Below are positions 55,141-63,496 of a stretch of DNA of 64,000 nt, in pieces. Origin of the DNA: Aureibaculum luteum. GTDB lineage: Bacteria; Bacteroidota; Bacteroidia; Flavobacteriales; Flavobacteriaceae. The number at the start of each line of letters is the position of its first letter. The stretch's first letter is position 1. The position numbers and the translations under genes are program-made. The DNA lies in contig NZ_QRGD01000007.1 in assembly GCF_003449015.1 (NCBI RefSeq), positions 186,001 to 250,000 of the forward strand, written 5' to 3'. The notes under the pieces were generated by a model. It saw nothing but the letters and a program-made list of their open reading frames with translations, searched no databases and was not told the origin of the DNA.

Positions 55141-55626
55141 TTATTTCTGTGGTAACATACGGATATATCTTATATAGCCTGTACCGTCTACTTTACTTTT
55201 TACACTTTCTGAAGTCAATTCAAAAGTTACATCATCTGCAACATATTTTTGATCTTCAACAGCAGTTTCAAAACGAATTTTATATCCTTTATTTAATTTG
55301 TCATCATCAATTTTAATGACTTTAATGGTACGTTCTCCACCACTAATTGTGGCTCCAGTAATTGCATCGATAGTATTGGTTGTGTTTTCAAAATATTTCC
55401 ACCAATTTGTTAAATCGTGATACCACTCATTATCATCTCCAATTACATTTAAAGTTTCTACGTAATTGCCCTTAGCATCCAATAATGAAACGGCAATATA
55501 AGCTCCTTCACCATTGTAATTAATAAGCTGAATCATGCATTTGTAAGAGGTGCTTTTGGCTACTGGACTGAAAGCAGCAAGCGTTAGTAACGTTACGATG
55601 CTTAAAATAAATAATTTTAATTTCAT
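55141..55626 (-). CDS. DUF2271 family periplasmic protein
   Basis: 161 residues with signal peptide MKLKLFILSIVTLLTLAAFS. The mature domain contains DAITGATISGGERTIKVIKI and matches DUF2271 proteins, which are usually encoded next to PepSY-type or flavin reductases. The frame is open to 55650; ATG 55624-55626 starts the signal peptide. It lies 7 bp before the reductase fusion gene, so the two are translationally close. It may carry flavin or stabilise the periplasmic side of the reductase, which is inference. Confidence 0.8.
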   Translation of the reverse strand: MKLKLFILSIVTLLTLAAFSPVAKSTSYKCMIQLINYNGEGAYIAVSLLDAKGNYVETLNVIGDDNEWYHDLTNWWKYFENTTNTIDAITGATISGGERTIKVIKIDDDKLNKGYKIRFETAVEDQKYVADDVTFELTSESVKSKVDGTGYIRYIRMLPQK

Positions 55627-55646
55627 GTATTTATATTTATTGCCTG

Positions 55647-55664
55647 CCACGATGGCAAGCGTGG
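55647..55664 (-). other. intra-operon hairpin between the ankyrin and DUF2271 genes
   Basis: CCACG (55647-55651) pairs with CGTGG (55660-55664). No T-tract follows on the minus (coding) strand, so it may stabilise or process the operon mRNA rather than terminate it. Confidence 0.35.
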
Positions 55665-55706
55665 TTTTTCAATGGATCTCAAAGTAGCTCCGAGATTATT
55701 CACAAT

Positions 55707-57191
55707 TTATAACTTTAAAAATTCAATACTGTTTTTATCTAAAAGCTCGTTTTCTAGTGCCAAATCATATGAAGATTCTTCAAAGTCTGTTAAAATGCTT
55801 GTTTTGGCTCCTAACGCTATTAAATGTTTGATTATTTCTACATTTTTGGCGGTCATTATCGCTCTGTGCAAAGGGGTAAGTCCATCATTGTTCTTAGCAT
55901 TAATATTCAGTTTATGCTTAGCGATTTTATCTAAAATGGACGTGCTGTTTTTAATTGCGGCTAAATGATACAGGTTGTTGCCTTGTTTTTGAATATGGGT
56001 AAAATTCAGCTGTTTTTTTGTAAGTAAATCCCACTTTTGGTTAAAAGATTTTTCATTACGTTTTGAATAAGAATCTACTAAGTAGAATGCTAGATTATTT
56101 CCATTTTCGTCAATAATATTTATAGCTGCTCCGTTGTTGATTAAAAATTCAACCACTTCAAATGAATTTTGTCTTACCGCATTAGTCAGTGCTGTTTTGC
56201 CAAATTCATTTTTTGCATTTATATGTTCATATTTATCAACAAAATATTTTACTATTGCCAAGTCATTGCTATAAGCAGCATTCATTAACGGTGTATTACC
56301 TTCATTATCTGCCTTTGTTATTGGTATACCGTTTTCAGAAAAATAGTCAAAAATAGCTACATCTTTATTTTTGTAAGCTAGATAATGCATTGGGTTTACA
56401 CCTTGCTTATCAGAAATATTTGCTTCAATTTCTAGCCCTTTTAAATACTTGAAAAATTCTAAACTATTGCCACTGCCACGACCTCCAATGGAAGCTATTA
56501 AAATAGCATTACTACCATCTGAATTAGTGTCCTTATACGAAACACCTTTTTTAATCAATTGTTCAATAATTTCTTTGTTTCCTGTTTTTGCGGCATAATC
56601 AATAGCATTATGTCCTAGTTTGTCTTTACTATTTAAGTCTAACCCTTTATTTGTAAAATAGTCTAACTCTTTTAAGTTTTTGGCTCTACCAATCAGCTGA
56701 TGTAATGCGTTGGCACCTTTTGGATTGGTTTCATTTATGGTGGCACCGTTGGCTAAAAGCAAGTTGTAAAGTTCAGGATTCGTTTGTCCACCTCCAGCTG
56801 CAAAAAGTAAAACAGTACTTCCTTTATCATCAAGGATGTCCGTTTTTGCTCCATTGCTGATAAGGTGTTTCATTACAGGTAAATTCCCTTTTAAACCTGC
56901 CCAAAACAAATAGGTTCGACCGTCATGAGTAATCTTGTTAACATCGTTACCATCATAGCTTAATAGATGTTTAATAACATCATCAGATGCATTGGCTAAA
57001 ATGGCATTTACAGTAGCGTCAAAGTTGCTTGAGCTTAATGCTGTGGCATCATTACCTTCTTTTACTTTTTGTACTACATCAGCAATTGTGGTCGTTGGTT
57101 TCCAGAAGTCGCGATTCCAAAAAATATTAGTTTGTTGTGCTGTAATTGTACTGGCAATAACTAATAATATTAATGTAAAATATTTTTTCAT
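55707..57191 (-). CDS. exported ankyrin-repeat protein
   Basis: 494 residues with signal peptide MKKYFTLILLVIASTITAQ, followed by a long array of about twelve ankyrin repeats (recurrent DG-x-T-x-LxxAA and N-x-x-D-x-x-G blocks such as DDKGSTVLLFAAGGG and NNDGLTPLHRAIM). It presumably sits in the periplasm as a protein-interaction scaffold. It lies between the DUF4374 and DUF2271 genes of the siderophore operon. Exported ankyrin proteins are known next to catalase and TonB systems, but the partner here is unknown. Confidence 0.85.
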   Translation of the reverse strand: MKKYFTLILLVIASTITAQQTNIFWNRDFWKPTTTIADVVQKVKEGNDATALSSSNFDATVNAILANASDDVIKHLLSYDGNDVNKITHDGRTYLFWAGLKGNLPVMKHLISNGAKTDILDDKGSTVLLFAAGGGQTNPELYNLLLANGATINETNPKGANALHQLIGRAKNLKELDYFTNKGLDLNSKDKLGHNAIDYAAKTGNKEIIEQLIKKGVSYKDTNSDGSNAILIASIGGRGSGNSLEFFKYLKGLEIEANISDKQGVNPMHYLAYKNKDVAIFDYFSENGIPITKADNEGNTPLMNAAYSNDLAIVKYFVDKYEHINAKNEFGKTALTNAVRQNSFEVVEFLINNGAAINIIDENGNNLAFYLVDSYSKRNEKSFNQKWDLLTKKQLNFTHIQKQGNNLYHLAAIKNSTSILDKIAKHKLNINAKNNDGLTPLHRAIMTAKNVEIIKHLIALGAKTSILTDFEESSYDLALENELLDKNSIEFLKL

Positions 57192-57211
57192 AAGTTAAGA
57201 TTAAATATACC

Positions 57212-57231
57212 GCCCGATAATCAAATCGGGC
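57212..57231 (-). other. intra-operon hairpin between the DUF4374 and ankyrin genes
   Basis: GCCCGAT (57212-57218) and ATCGGGC (57225-57231) form a perfect 7 bp stem with a 6-nt loop and no T-tract. It may protect the 3' end of the highly expressed receptor-lipoprotein part of the message. Confidence 0.4.
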
Positions 57232-57248
57232 AGTAAAGAAATGAGAAT

Positions 57249-58520
57249 TTAATACACTCCAAGGTAGAATGAGTCTGCACCATTATCAAGTTCGGCTCCT
57301 ATTGTAAAGCCATCTGGTGATGTGCTTTGTGGATCGAACATATAGATGTTACCTGATTCTCCAAGAGGAGCAATAGCCATATAGAAATTACCATCTTTTC
57401 CTAAAACACCAGATTGATAATACCACATCCATAAATTATTAGGTAGGTTTAACTTCACTGCAGTTTTATTGTATAGGTCGACTCTAGCAACACCCCAAGG
57501 CGTAGTATCGTCACTTCCACTTCCTATTGTAGCATCGTAATATGGAGCATACCCTATTCCGTTACCTACATAGTACCAACCATTAGCACCAACGTTAGTC
57601 ATACCCAAAGCAGTTGATAAATCTAATTCATAAGAGTTATCATAAGCTCCATTTTTAATTTTAATTATTTTAGCAGGCTCGGCTGTTAAATGATAAATAT
57701 CTCCCAATTCATCAGTATGGTAAACAGGGGCACGGTAGCCGTATGTAGAGCCTTGAGCTACTTCAGATTCTAATAAAGTTGGATTTTCTAAAGATGGATA
57801 ATCAACTACTAATGTTGTGGCTTTATAATCAGTTGTGTTAATATTTTCATCAGTATTTGGGTCATAACCTCTCTTGGCAACACCGTAGTATGCCTTACCA
57901 CCTTGGATAGTAGGATTGTCTATTCTCCAAATATGTAAGCCATCTTCCGTTTGAGGAATAATAACTTCTGACTTTTCTGCCAATGATAAATCAGCTAATT
58001 CAATACGTTGTAAAACTGCAGTTGCATCAGTATGCGTATAGACATCATCTACATAAATGTGCTCAGTGTTTATGGTATGTACAAGAGCATCATCAGCATT
58101 AAGTACTTTCCATCTTGGGTACGCCGTACCCATTGCAATTTGTACATTGGTTTCTTCTAGTTGCACATAATTAGAACCTCCTTTTATTTCATATTTGTAT
58201 AAAAATCCACCTCCATAACTTAGGTTATATAAATATTTTCCAGATGGTGATCCGTAAATTCTTGCTGTACGAACAGAAGGAACCTCAAAACCTTCTCCGT
58301 CAAATGAAATGCTTCCATTTGATATATCCGTGAAGGCTTGTGCATAAGTACCAGAATTTCCTTCTGAACTTACTCCAAAAGCTACATTGTAATATTCCTG
58401 ATTCCCTACGGGAATCGGTTCTTCTGGATCGTCACTTGAGTCGCAGCTTGTAAATAGTGCCCCTATTAAGGTTGCTGATAATAGCAATGATTTGCTTATT
58501 GATATTAGATTTGTTTTCAT
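57249..58520 (-). CDS. DUF4374 lipoprotein (XusB-like siderophore-binding candidate)
   Basis: 423 residues. The lipoprotein signal ends at C26 (GALFTSC), followed by an acidic linker (DSSDDPEEP). The mature domain is a repeated beta-rich, propeller-like fold with AFGVSSEGNSGTYAQAF and GSPSGKYLYNLSYGGG, as in DUF4374 proteins. In Bacteroides thetaiotaomicron XusB, a surface lipoprotein of the same family as far as I recall, binds enterobactin and passes it to the receptor XusA. Here it directly follows the receptor gene in the operon, supporting an equivalent role. Confidence 0.85.
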   Translation of the reverse strand: MKTNLISISKSLLLSATLIGALFTSCDSSDDPEEPIPVGNQEYYNVAFGVSSEGNSGTYAQAFTDISNGSISFDGEGFEVPSVRTARIYGSPSGKYLYNLSYGGGFLYKYEIKGGSNYVQLEETNVQIAMGTAYPRWKVLNADDALVHTINTEHIYVDDVYTHTDATAVLQRIELADLSLAEKSEVIIPQTEDGLHIWRIDNPTIQGGKAYYGVAKRGYDPNTDENINTTDYKATTLVVDYPSLENPTLLESEVAQGSTYGYRAPVYHTDELGDIYHLTAEPAKIIKIKNGAYDNSYELDLSTALGMTNVGANGWYYVGNGIGYAPYYDATIGSGSDDTTPWGVARVDLYNKTAVKLNLPNNLWMWYYQSGVLGKDGNFYMAIAPLGESGNIYMFDPQSTSPDGFTIGAELDNGADSFYLGVY

Positions 58521-58554
58521 AATAATAGAAATAATTTATATTGATTTATATGAT

Positions 58555-60975
58555 TTAAAATATGGGTCTATAGGTTAGTTTAATGTAAAAAGACCGACCA
58601 GGTTTTTGCATTGCCCAGTTGTCAAAAACTTGTTCGTCTGTAATATTTTTAGCATTAAAACTTAGGGTAATTTTATTATTTGGTGCTGTATATGAAGCTC
58701 CAAAGTCATGTATCGCTTGTGTTGGTATATAGGCTTTTCCTGTACTGGCATAACTCTCCCAGTTTCTGAAAAATTCATGCGTATATCCGAAATTATAATT
58801 GACCGAAAATTTAGAGTTCTCTTTAAATAATTTACTGAACTTGTATTCTATATAAGTATTAGAAGTGAGGTAAGGTGTATTTCGTAATCGATCGCCATAA
58901 TGGCCGTATTCGGAACCATTTTCATCATATCTTAAATTGTAACGGGCATTAAAGTTGGAAAAATTAGTCGCTACAAAAAAACGATTATCGTAATTGTATT
59001 TTAGTTCTGCATCAAAACCTGAACTCTTAACTTTTCCTAGATTTTCATAACCGTAGGTATCCGATATACTATTGCTTATTCCTCTAATAATTAGATCGCT
59101 AATGTCTCTAATAAAATAGTTAGCTTCTAAGTTAAAACTATGTTTGTTTAGGGTGTAAGTGCCTAAAAGAAAGCCCAAATTAAAGTTATTACTGTTTTCT
59201 GGTAGTAAGTCATAAGTTGGTTCTATTCCTCCACTTGTATTACCTAAAAGTTCTGAGTCACCAGGCATACGCACTGCTTTTTCTGCAGAGGTTAATAATG
59301 TTATTTTTGGTGAAACAGCATAAGATAGAGCAAGTCCATAACCATTAAAGTCAATATTATTTTCATTTATCAACGATTTAATCTCGTTGTCTTCTCTAAT
59401 ACGGTCTAAAAGTTTAACATGTTGTTTGTAATATTTATAAAATAGATTTCCTTTTAGTTTTTCATCTAGAAAATCACTTTCATAAGTAACACTAGCTATT
59501 TGTTTCGTAAGATAGCGGGTATCTGAGAAGTCTTGGATTGACTGTGGTCGTAAAGGATCATTAACATCTCTCGTAAATCGGTTGAAAAAGTAATGCACTC
59601 CAATTTTATGATGTGGAAGTATTTGGTAAGAAATATTTGTTCTATTAGCAACATTTACTTCTTTATTATTCTCTAAAGTTGCATCTCCAGCTTCTCCACC
59701 ATTACTTTGCCAATTGATAGGATTACCTTCATCATCGCTAATTATGTCACCTAGCCAATTGTACATTACAGACATGGTATCTATAACCATTCTATTTGTG
59801 CGTGAAAATGAAGTGAATGTGTTTGCAGACAAGCCTTTAAATAGGATGTCGTTTTTACTATATTTTAGAGAAGCCATTTTACTGTCGAGTTTGCTTCTTC
59901 TATTTCCATAAACAATATCCATAGTTGGCCCAGTCTGTATGTCGTTATCCATATCAGAAATCATTAAACCAAGTGTAATTTCATCGGCCCAACTTTTTGA
60001 AGTATAACCAATATTGGCTTTTAGACCTTTAGATTTATAATCATCATGGAAACGTTCTGCTCTTACATATTCAACTTTTCCAGTGTTGGGGTCAATAACA
60101 TATACATTATCTCCCCAAACTTCGTAATTATTATCTGTACTGTTGTAAAATGTCGAAACGTCAACATTGAAATTGGTTTCAGGGTTTCTGTACCCCGCAT
60201 CGATATTGACTTGATGCGTGTTAAAAGAACCAAAAGAATAGGAAGCACTTAAATGAGTGCCAATATTTTTTTTAAGAACGATATTGATACCTCCTCCCAA
60301 GGCATCTTCAGATAACGCTGCGGGTAAAACACCTTTGTAGGTCTCAATCCTTTCAATCATAGCCGGTGGAATACTTGATAATGAAAAAGATTCGCCATAA
60401 TTTCTGATTGGAATTCCATCAATAAAAATTCTGACAGAATTGCCTGTAAGTCCGTTAAGGTTAAAATGGGTATGCGAACCTAATCCACCTGACTGTCGAA
60501 TTTTAACTCCTGATGTGCGATTTAAAAGCTCGGTAGATTGTAAGTTCTGAATTGCCATTTCTTGCGTGTTTACAACATCTATAGCATAACCTTTCTCTTT
60601 GATAAGTTTTCCCTTCGATTTACTAACTACCATAACATCGTCTAGGGCAATTCCTTGATCATTTTTTAGAACAACCGATAAGTGGTCAGATTTTTTACTA
60701 AGGTCTACTGTGATTGTGATGCCTTCAGTCTCATAAGTTTTTATAAATACGGAGTAAATGCCAGGAGGAACATTAGAAAAAATAAAGTTTCCATTTCCGT
60801 CAGTGTAAGTACTTTTATTTAGCTTTTTAATGTAAACCAATGCCATTTCTACTGGCGAACCATTTTTGTAACTGACTTTACCAGATAAACTCATTAGGTT
60901 ATCACTCTCAGATGAATAACAAAAGCTGTTCATACTGAAGAAAAAAGATAAACATAATAGAGGTAGTGTCTTCAA
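58555..60975 (-). CDS. TonB-dependent siderophore-type receptor (XusA-like)
   Basis: 806 residues. Signal peptide (MKTLPLLCLSFFFSMNSFC), a carboxypeptidase-regulatory-like domain (about 28-110; GKVSYKNGSPVEMALVYIKK), a plug (GVKIRQSGGLGSHTHFNLNG, IDGIPIRNYGESF, YKGVLPAALSEDALGGGINI) and a barrel ending in PGRSFYIKLTYRPIF. An in-frame TAA lies two codons upstream, so translation starts at TTG 60973-60975 (the next ATG would cut the signal peptide). The promoter is flanked by two Fur-like boxes. First gene of the five-gene operon. Confidence 0.9.
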   Translation of the reverse strand: MKTLPLLCLSFFFSMNSFCYSSESDNLMSLSGKVSYKNGSPVEMALVYIKKLNKSTYTDGNGNFIFSNVPPGIYSVFIKTYETEGITITVDLSKKSDHLSVVLKNDQGIALDDVMVVSKSKGKLIKEKGYAIDVVNTQEMAIQNLQSTELLNRTSGVKIRQSGGLGSHTHFNLNGLTGNSVRIFIDGIPIRNYGESFSLSSIPPAMIERIETYKGVLPAALSEDALGGGINIVLKKNIGTHLSASYSFGSFNTHQVNIDAGYRNPETNFNVDVSTFYNSTDNNYEVWGDNVYVIDPNTGKVEYVRAERFHDDYKSKGLKANIGYTSKSWADEITLGLMISDMDNDIQTGPTMDIVYGNRRSKLDSKMASLKYSKNDILFKGLSANTFTSFSRTNRMVIDTMSVMYNWLGDIISDDEGNPINWQSNGGEAGDATLENNKEVNVANRTNISYQILPHHKIGVHYFFNRFTRDVNDPLRPQSIQDFSDTRYLTKQIASVTYESDFLDEKLKGNLFYKYYKQHVKLLDRIREDNEIKSLINENNIDFNGYGLALSYAVSPKITLLTSAEKAVRMPGDSELLGNTSGGIEPTYDLLPENSNNFNLGFLLGTYTLNKHSFNLEANYFIRDISDLIIRGISNSISDTYGYENLGKVKSSGFDAELKYNYDNRFFVATNFSNFNARYNLRYDENGSEYGHYGDRLRNTPYLTSNTYIEYKFSKLFKENSKFSVNYNFGYTHEFFRNWESYASTGKAYIPTQAIHDFGASYTAPNNKITLSFNAKNITDEQVFDNWAMQKPGRSFYIKLTYRPIF

Positions 60976-60978
60976 TTC

Positions 60979-61001
60979 TTATTTAGATTAATTACAAATA
61001 A
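60979..61001. promoter_or_regulatory. Fur-like operator, proximal copy
   Basis: TTATTTAGATT followed by AATTACAAATAA. It overlaps the predicted transcript start of the XusA-like operon and nearly matches the site at 20428-20449 (TATTTAGATTrATT...AAATAA). Confidence 0.55.
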
Positions 61002-61005
61002 GGTG

Positions 61006-61013
61006 CAAATATA
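61006..61013 (-). promoter_or_regulatory. -7 box of the XusA-like operon
   Basis: The minus strand reads TATATTTG, an exact consensus match, 30 bp before the TTG start and between the two operator copies. Confidence 0.65.
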
Positions 61014-61023
61014 TAAATAATTC

Positions 61024-61046
61024 TTATTTAGACTCATTAAAGATAA
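61024..61046. promoter_or_regulatory. Fur-like operator, distal copy
   Basis: TTATTTAGACTCATT followed by AAAGATAA, a direct repeat of the proximal copy 45 bp away (both preceded by AATTC). It covers the -33 region of the same promoter. Confidence 0.45.
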
Positions 61047-61255
61047 TATATTTTTTAATTTATTTTAATGCTTCACTTTTTTTAAAAAACCTATATTTCA
61101 TAAAGGTTAAACAGTGGTGGTGCTGTTTTATGGAGTACTATTAAAATTAAATAAGTATGACATTAAAAAGTAAATCAATTGATAAAAACAAAATGTACGC
61201 GTAAGAATTATGAAAAACAGAAAGCCTAATAGTCACTGAAATTTAATCTTTGATT

Positions 61256-61352
61256 AAAAGACCAGTCATTATATAGTTTTTAACTATTTTTGAAATCAGA
61301 AAAAATATAATCGGTCTTTTGAGGTATAGACTTTGGTCTGTAGTCAAAAGAC
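61256..61352 (+). promoter_or_regulatory. panB leader with mutually exclusive hairpins
   Basis: AAAAGACC (61256-61263) can pair with GGTCTTTT (61313-61320). The overlapping GTCTTTTGA (61314-61322) can instead pair with TCAAAAGAC (61344-61352), just before the ATG at 61368. Both stems are exact and share one strand, which is the layout of an attenuator or switch. No known riboswitch was recognised. Confidence 0.35.
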
Positions 61353-61367
61353 TTTTAGCTACATAAT

Positions 61368-62183
61368 ATGTCAACAGCAAAAAAAGAATATAAAAGAGTT
61401 ACTACTAAATCTTTAGTAGAAATGAAGCGTAACAATCGTAAAATTGCTATGCTAACGGCCTATGATTATACCATGGCAAAAATTATCGATAACGCAGGTA
61501 TAGATATCATTTTGGTAGGAGATTCTGCCTCTAATGTAATGGCAGGTCACGAAACCACATTGCCTATTACTTTAGACCAAATGATTTATCATGCTTCTTC
61601 TGTAATAAGAGCCATTGAAAGATGTTTAGTAGTAGTAGATTTACCTTTTGGAAGTTATCAAGGTAATTCGAGAAATGCCTTAGATAGTGCGATTAGAATA
61701 ATGAAAGAATCTGGAGCACATTCTATAAAAATGGAAGGTGGGGAAGAAATTGCTGAATCCATAAAAAGAATTTTATCTGCTGGTATCCCTGTTATGGGCC
61801 ATTTAGGATTAACACCACAATCCATTTATAAATTTGGATCTTATACTGTGAGAGCCAAAAAAGATACAGAGGCTGAAAAGTTAAAAAAAGATGCATTACT
61901 ATTAGAAGATTTAGGTTGCTTTGCAGTTGTATTAGAAAAAGTTCCTGCTAAATTAGCTGAAGAAGTTGCTAAAAGTCTAACCATACCTGTAATTGGAATC
62001 GGTGCTGGAAACGTTGATGGTCAGGTGCTTGTTACGCATGATATGCTTGGTATGACTCATGAATTTAGTCCGCGGTTTTTACGTAGATATTTAGATTTAT
62101 ATAATGAAATGGATGGTGCTTTTAAAAAATATATAACCGATGTAAAAAGCGGTGATTTTCCAAATGATGATGAGCAGTATTAA
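61368..62183 (+). CDS. panB: 3-methyl-2-oxobutanoate hydroxymethyltransferase (ketopantoate hydroxymethyltransferase)
   Basis: 271 residues, full length. Transfers a hydroxymethyl group from methylene-THF to 2-oxoisovalerate, the first committed step of pantothenate synthesis. Visible signatures are [31 protein letters not shown] (metal/substrate aspartate), [30 protein letters not shown] and [20 protein letters not shown]. It starts at ATG 61368 after an unusual leader. It is divergent from the siderophore operon. Confidence 0.97.
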   Translation: MSTAKKEYKRVTTKSLVEMKRNNRKIAMLTAYDYTMAKIIDNAGIDIILVGDSASNVMAGHETTLPITLDQMIYHASSVIRAIERCLVVVDLPFGSYQGNSRNALDSAIRIMKESGAHSIKMEGGEEIAESIKRILSAGIPVMGHLGLTPQSIYKFGSYTVRAKKDTEAEKLKKDALLLEDLGCFAVVLEKVPAKLAEEVAKSLTIPVIGIGAGNVDGQVLVTHDMLGMTHEFSPRFLRRYLDLYNEMDGAFKKYITDVKSGDFPNDDEQY

Positions 62184-62387
62184 TGCTTTATTTTTTATAT
62201 AGGGGTAATATTTACAATAGTTTTGAAGAAAATTTTAACATTTAAGGTAAAATCCCCTTAAAAAATTCCCAATTTCTTTTGAACCCCCTTATTTTAACCA
62301 AATTTTAACAACATAACCTTCTCTTAAACGCTAAGTTTGCTATCGGTAAAATTAGTGTAGAAAATAAGTATTAATTTTAATTAAAGT

Positions 62388-63392
62388 ATGGAAGAACAAT
62401 ACCCAACAGTTGATATTAGAGCTATCAACGAAAAAATTGAAAAAGAAAGTGCTTTTGTTGATTTGCTAACGCTAGAAATGAAGAAAGTAATTGTTGGCCA
62501 AAAGCATATGGTTGAAAGATTACTTATAGGTTTGTTAGGAAATGGACATATATTGTTAGAAGGTGTGCCGGGTTTGGCAAAAACATTAGCCATTAATACT
62601 TTAGCGAAGGCCGTAAAAGGTTCTTTTAGTAGAGTTCAGTTTACACCCGATTTGTTACCTGCAGATGTTGTTGGTACAATGATTTATAACATGAAAGATA
62701 ATGACTTCGCTATCAAGAAAGGTCCTATTTTCGCAAACTTTGTACTAGCAGATGAGATTAATAGAGCTCCCGCCAAAGTTCAGTCAGCTTTATTAGAAGC
62801 GATGCAAGAGCATCAAGTTACCATTGGAGAAACTACGTTTAAGTTGCCAGAGCCATTTTTAGTAATGGCTACTCAAAACCCTATAGAACAAGAAGGAACC
62901 TATCCGTTGCCAGAAGCTCAAGTTGACCGTTTTATGCTAAAAACGGTTATTGATTATCCTAAACTAGCCGAAGAACAATTGATTATGCGTAATAGTCTAA
63001 AAGGTAGTTATGAGAAAGTAAATGCTGTAGTAAGTCTTGAAGAAATTTTATCTGCTCGTGAAGCGGTTAAAGAGGTTTACATGGATGAGAAAATTGAAAA
63101 ATATATTTTAGATATTGTCTTTGCAACCCGTTCTCCTGAAGACTATAGATTACCAGATTTAAAGCAATTAATTAGTTTCGGAGCCTCTCCAAGGGGTAGT
63201 ATTAATTTGGCTATGGCATCAAAATGTTATGCGTTTATTAAACGAAGAGGTTATGTGATTCCTGAAGATGTAAGAGCTGTTGTACATGATGTATTACGCC
63301 ACAGAGTAGGGATTACCTATGAAGCAGAAGCCGAAAACATTACCTCTGTTGATATTATCAACAAAATTGTAAACGAAGTAGAAGTACCTTAA
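62388..63392 (+). CDS. MoxR-family AAA+ ATPase
   Basis: 334 residues. AAA+ domain with Walker A GVPGLAKT (residues 59-66), Walker B FVLADEINRAP, sensor 1 MATQNPIEQEGTYPLPEAQ and the C-terminal lid. MoxR ATPases act as chaperones that activate proteins with von Willebrand A domains. The DUF58 protein gene that follows 104 bp later is the usual partner, so this is the start of a moxR-DUF58-batA type operon that continues beyond the window. Confidence 0.95.
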   Translation: MEEQYPTVDIRAINEKIEKESAFVDLLTLEMKKVIVGQKHMVERLLIGLLGNGHILLEGVPGLAKTLAINTLAKAVKGSFSRVQFTPDLLPADVVGTMIYNMKDNDFAIKKGPIFANFVLADEINRAPAKVQSALLEAMQEHQVTIGETTFKLPEPFLVMATQNPIEQEGTYPLPEAQVDRFMLKTVIDYPKLAEEQLIMRNSLKGSYEKVNAVVSLEEILSAREAVKEVYMDEKIEKYILDIVFATRSPEDYRLPDLKQLISFGASPRGSINLAMASKCYAFIKRRGYVIPEDVRAVVHDVLRHRVGITYEAEAENITSVDIINKIVNEVEVP

Positions 63393-63496
63393 AAATTAGT
63401 TGGCATTATTCAGTGTTCAGTATTTAGTAACCTAAATTTTTTAATTTACGTTCTATATTAACTGCCAACTGTGACTGCCATCTGTTGACTGAAAAA

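Larger units (their letters stand above)
60976..61367. other. 392 bp divergent regulatory region
   Basis: It holds the XusA-like promoter and operators (60979-61046) and the panB leader with competing hairpins (61256-61352). Between them is AT-rich sequence without a coding frame longer than 15 codons. Confidence 0.6.

Noticed and set aside
61157-61204. 15-codon ORF in the panB upstream region as a leader peptide
   Set aside because: No run of regulatory codons, no ribosome-binding context, and it lies before the hairpins rather than overlapping them.
63393-63496. Insertion-sequence remnant between moxR and the DUF58 gene
   Set aside because: Only repeated ACTGCCAACTG-like words are visible; no terminal inverted repeats, target duplication or transposase fragment.
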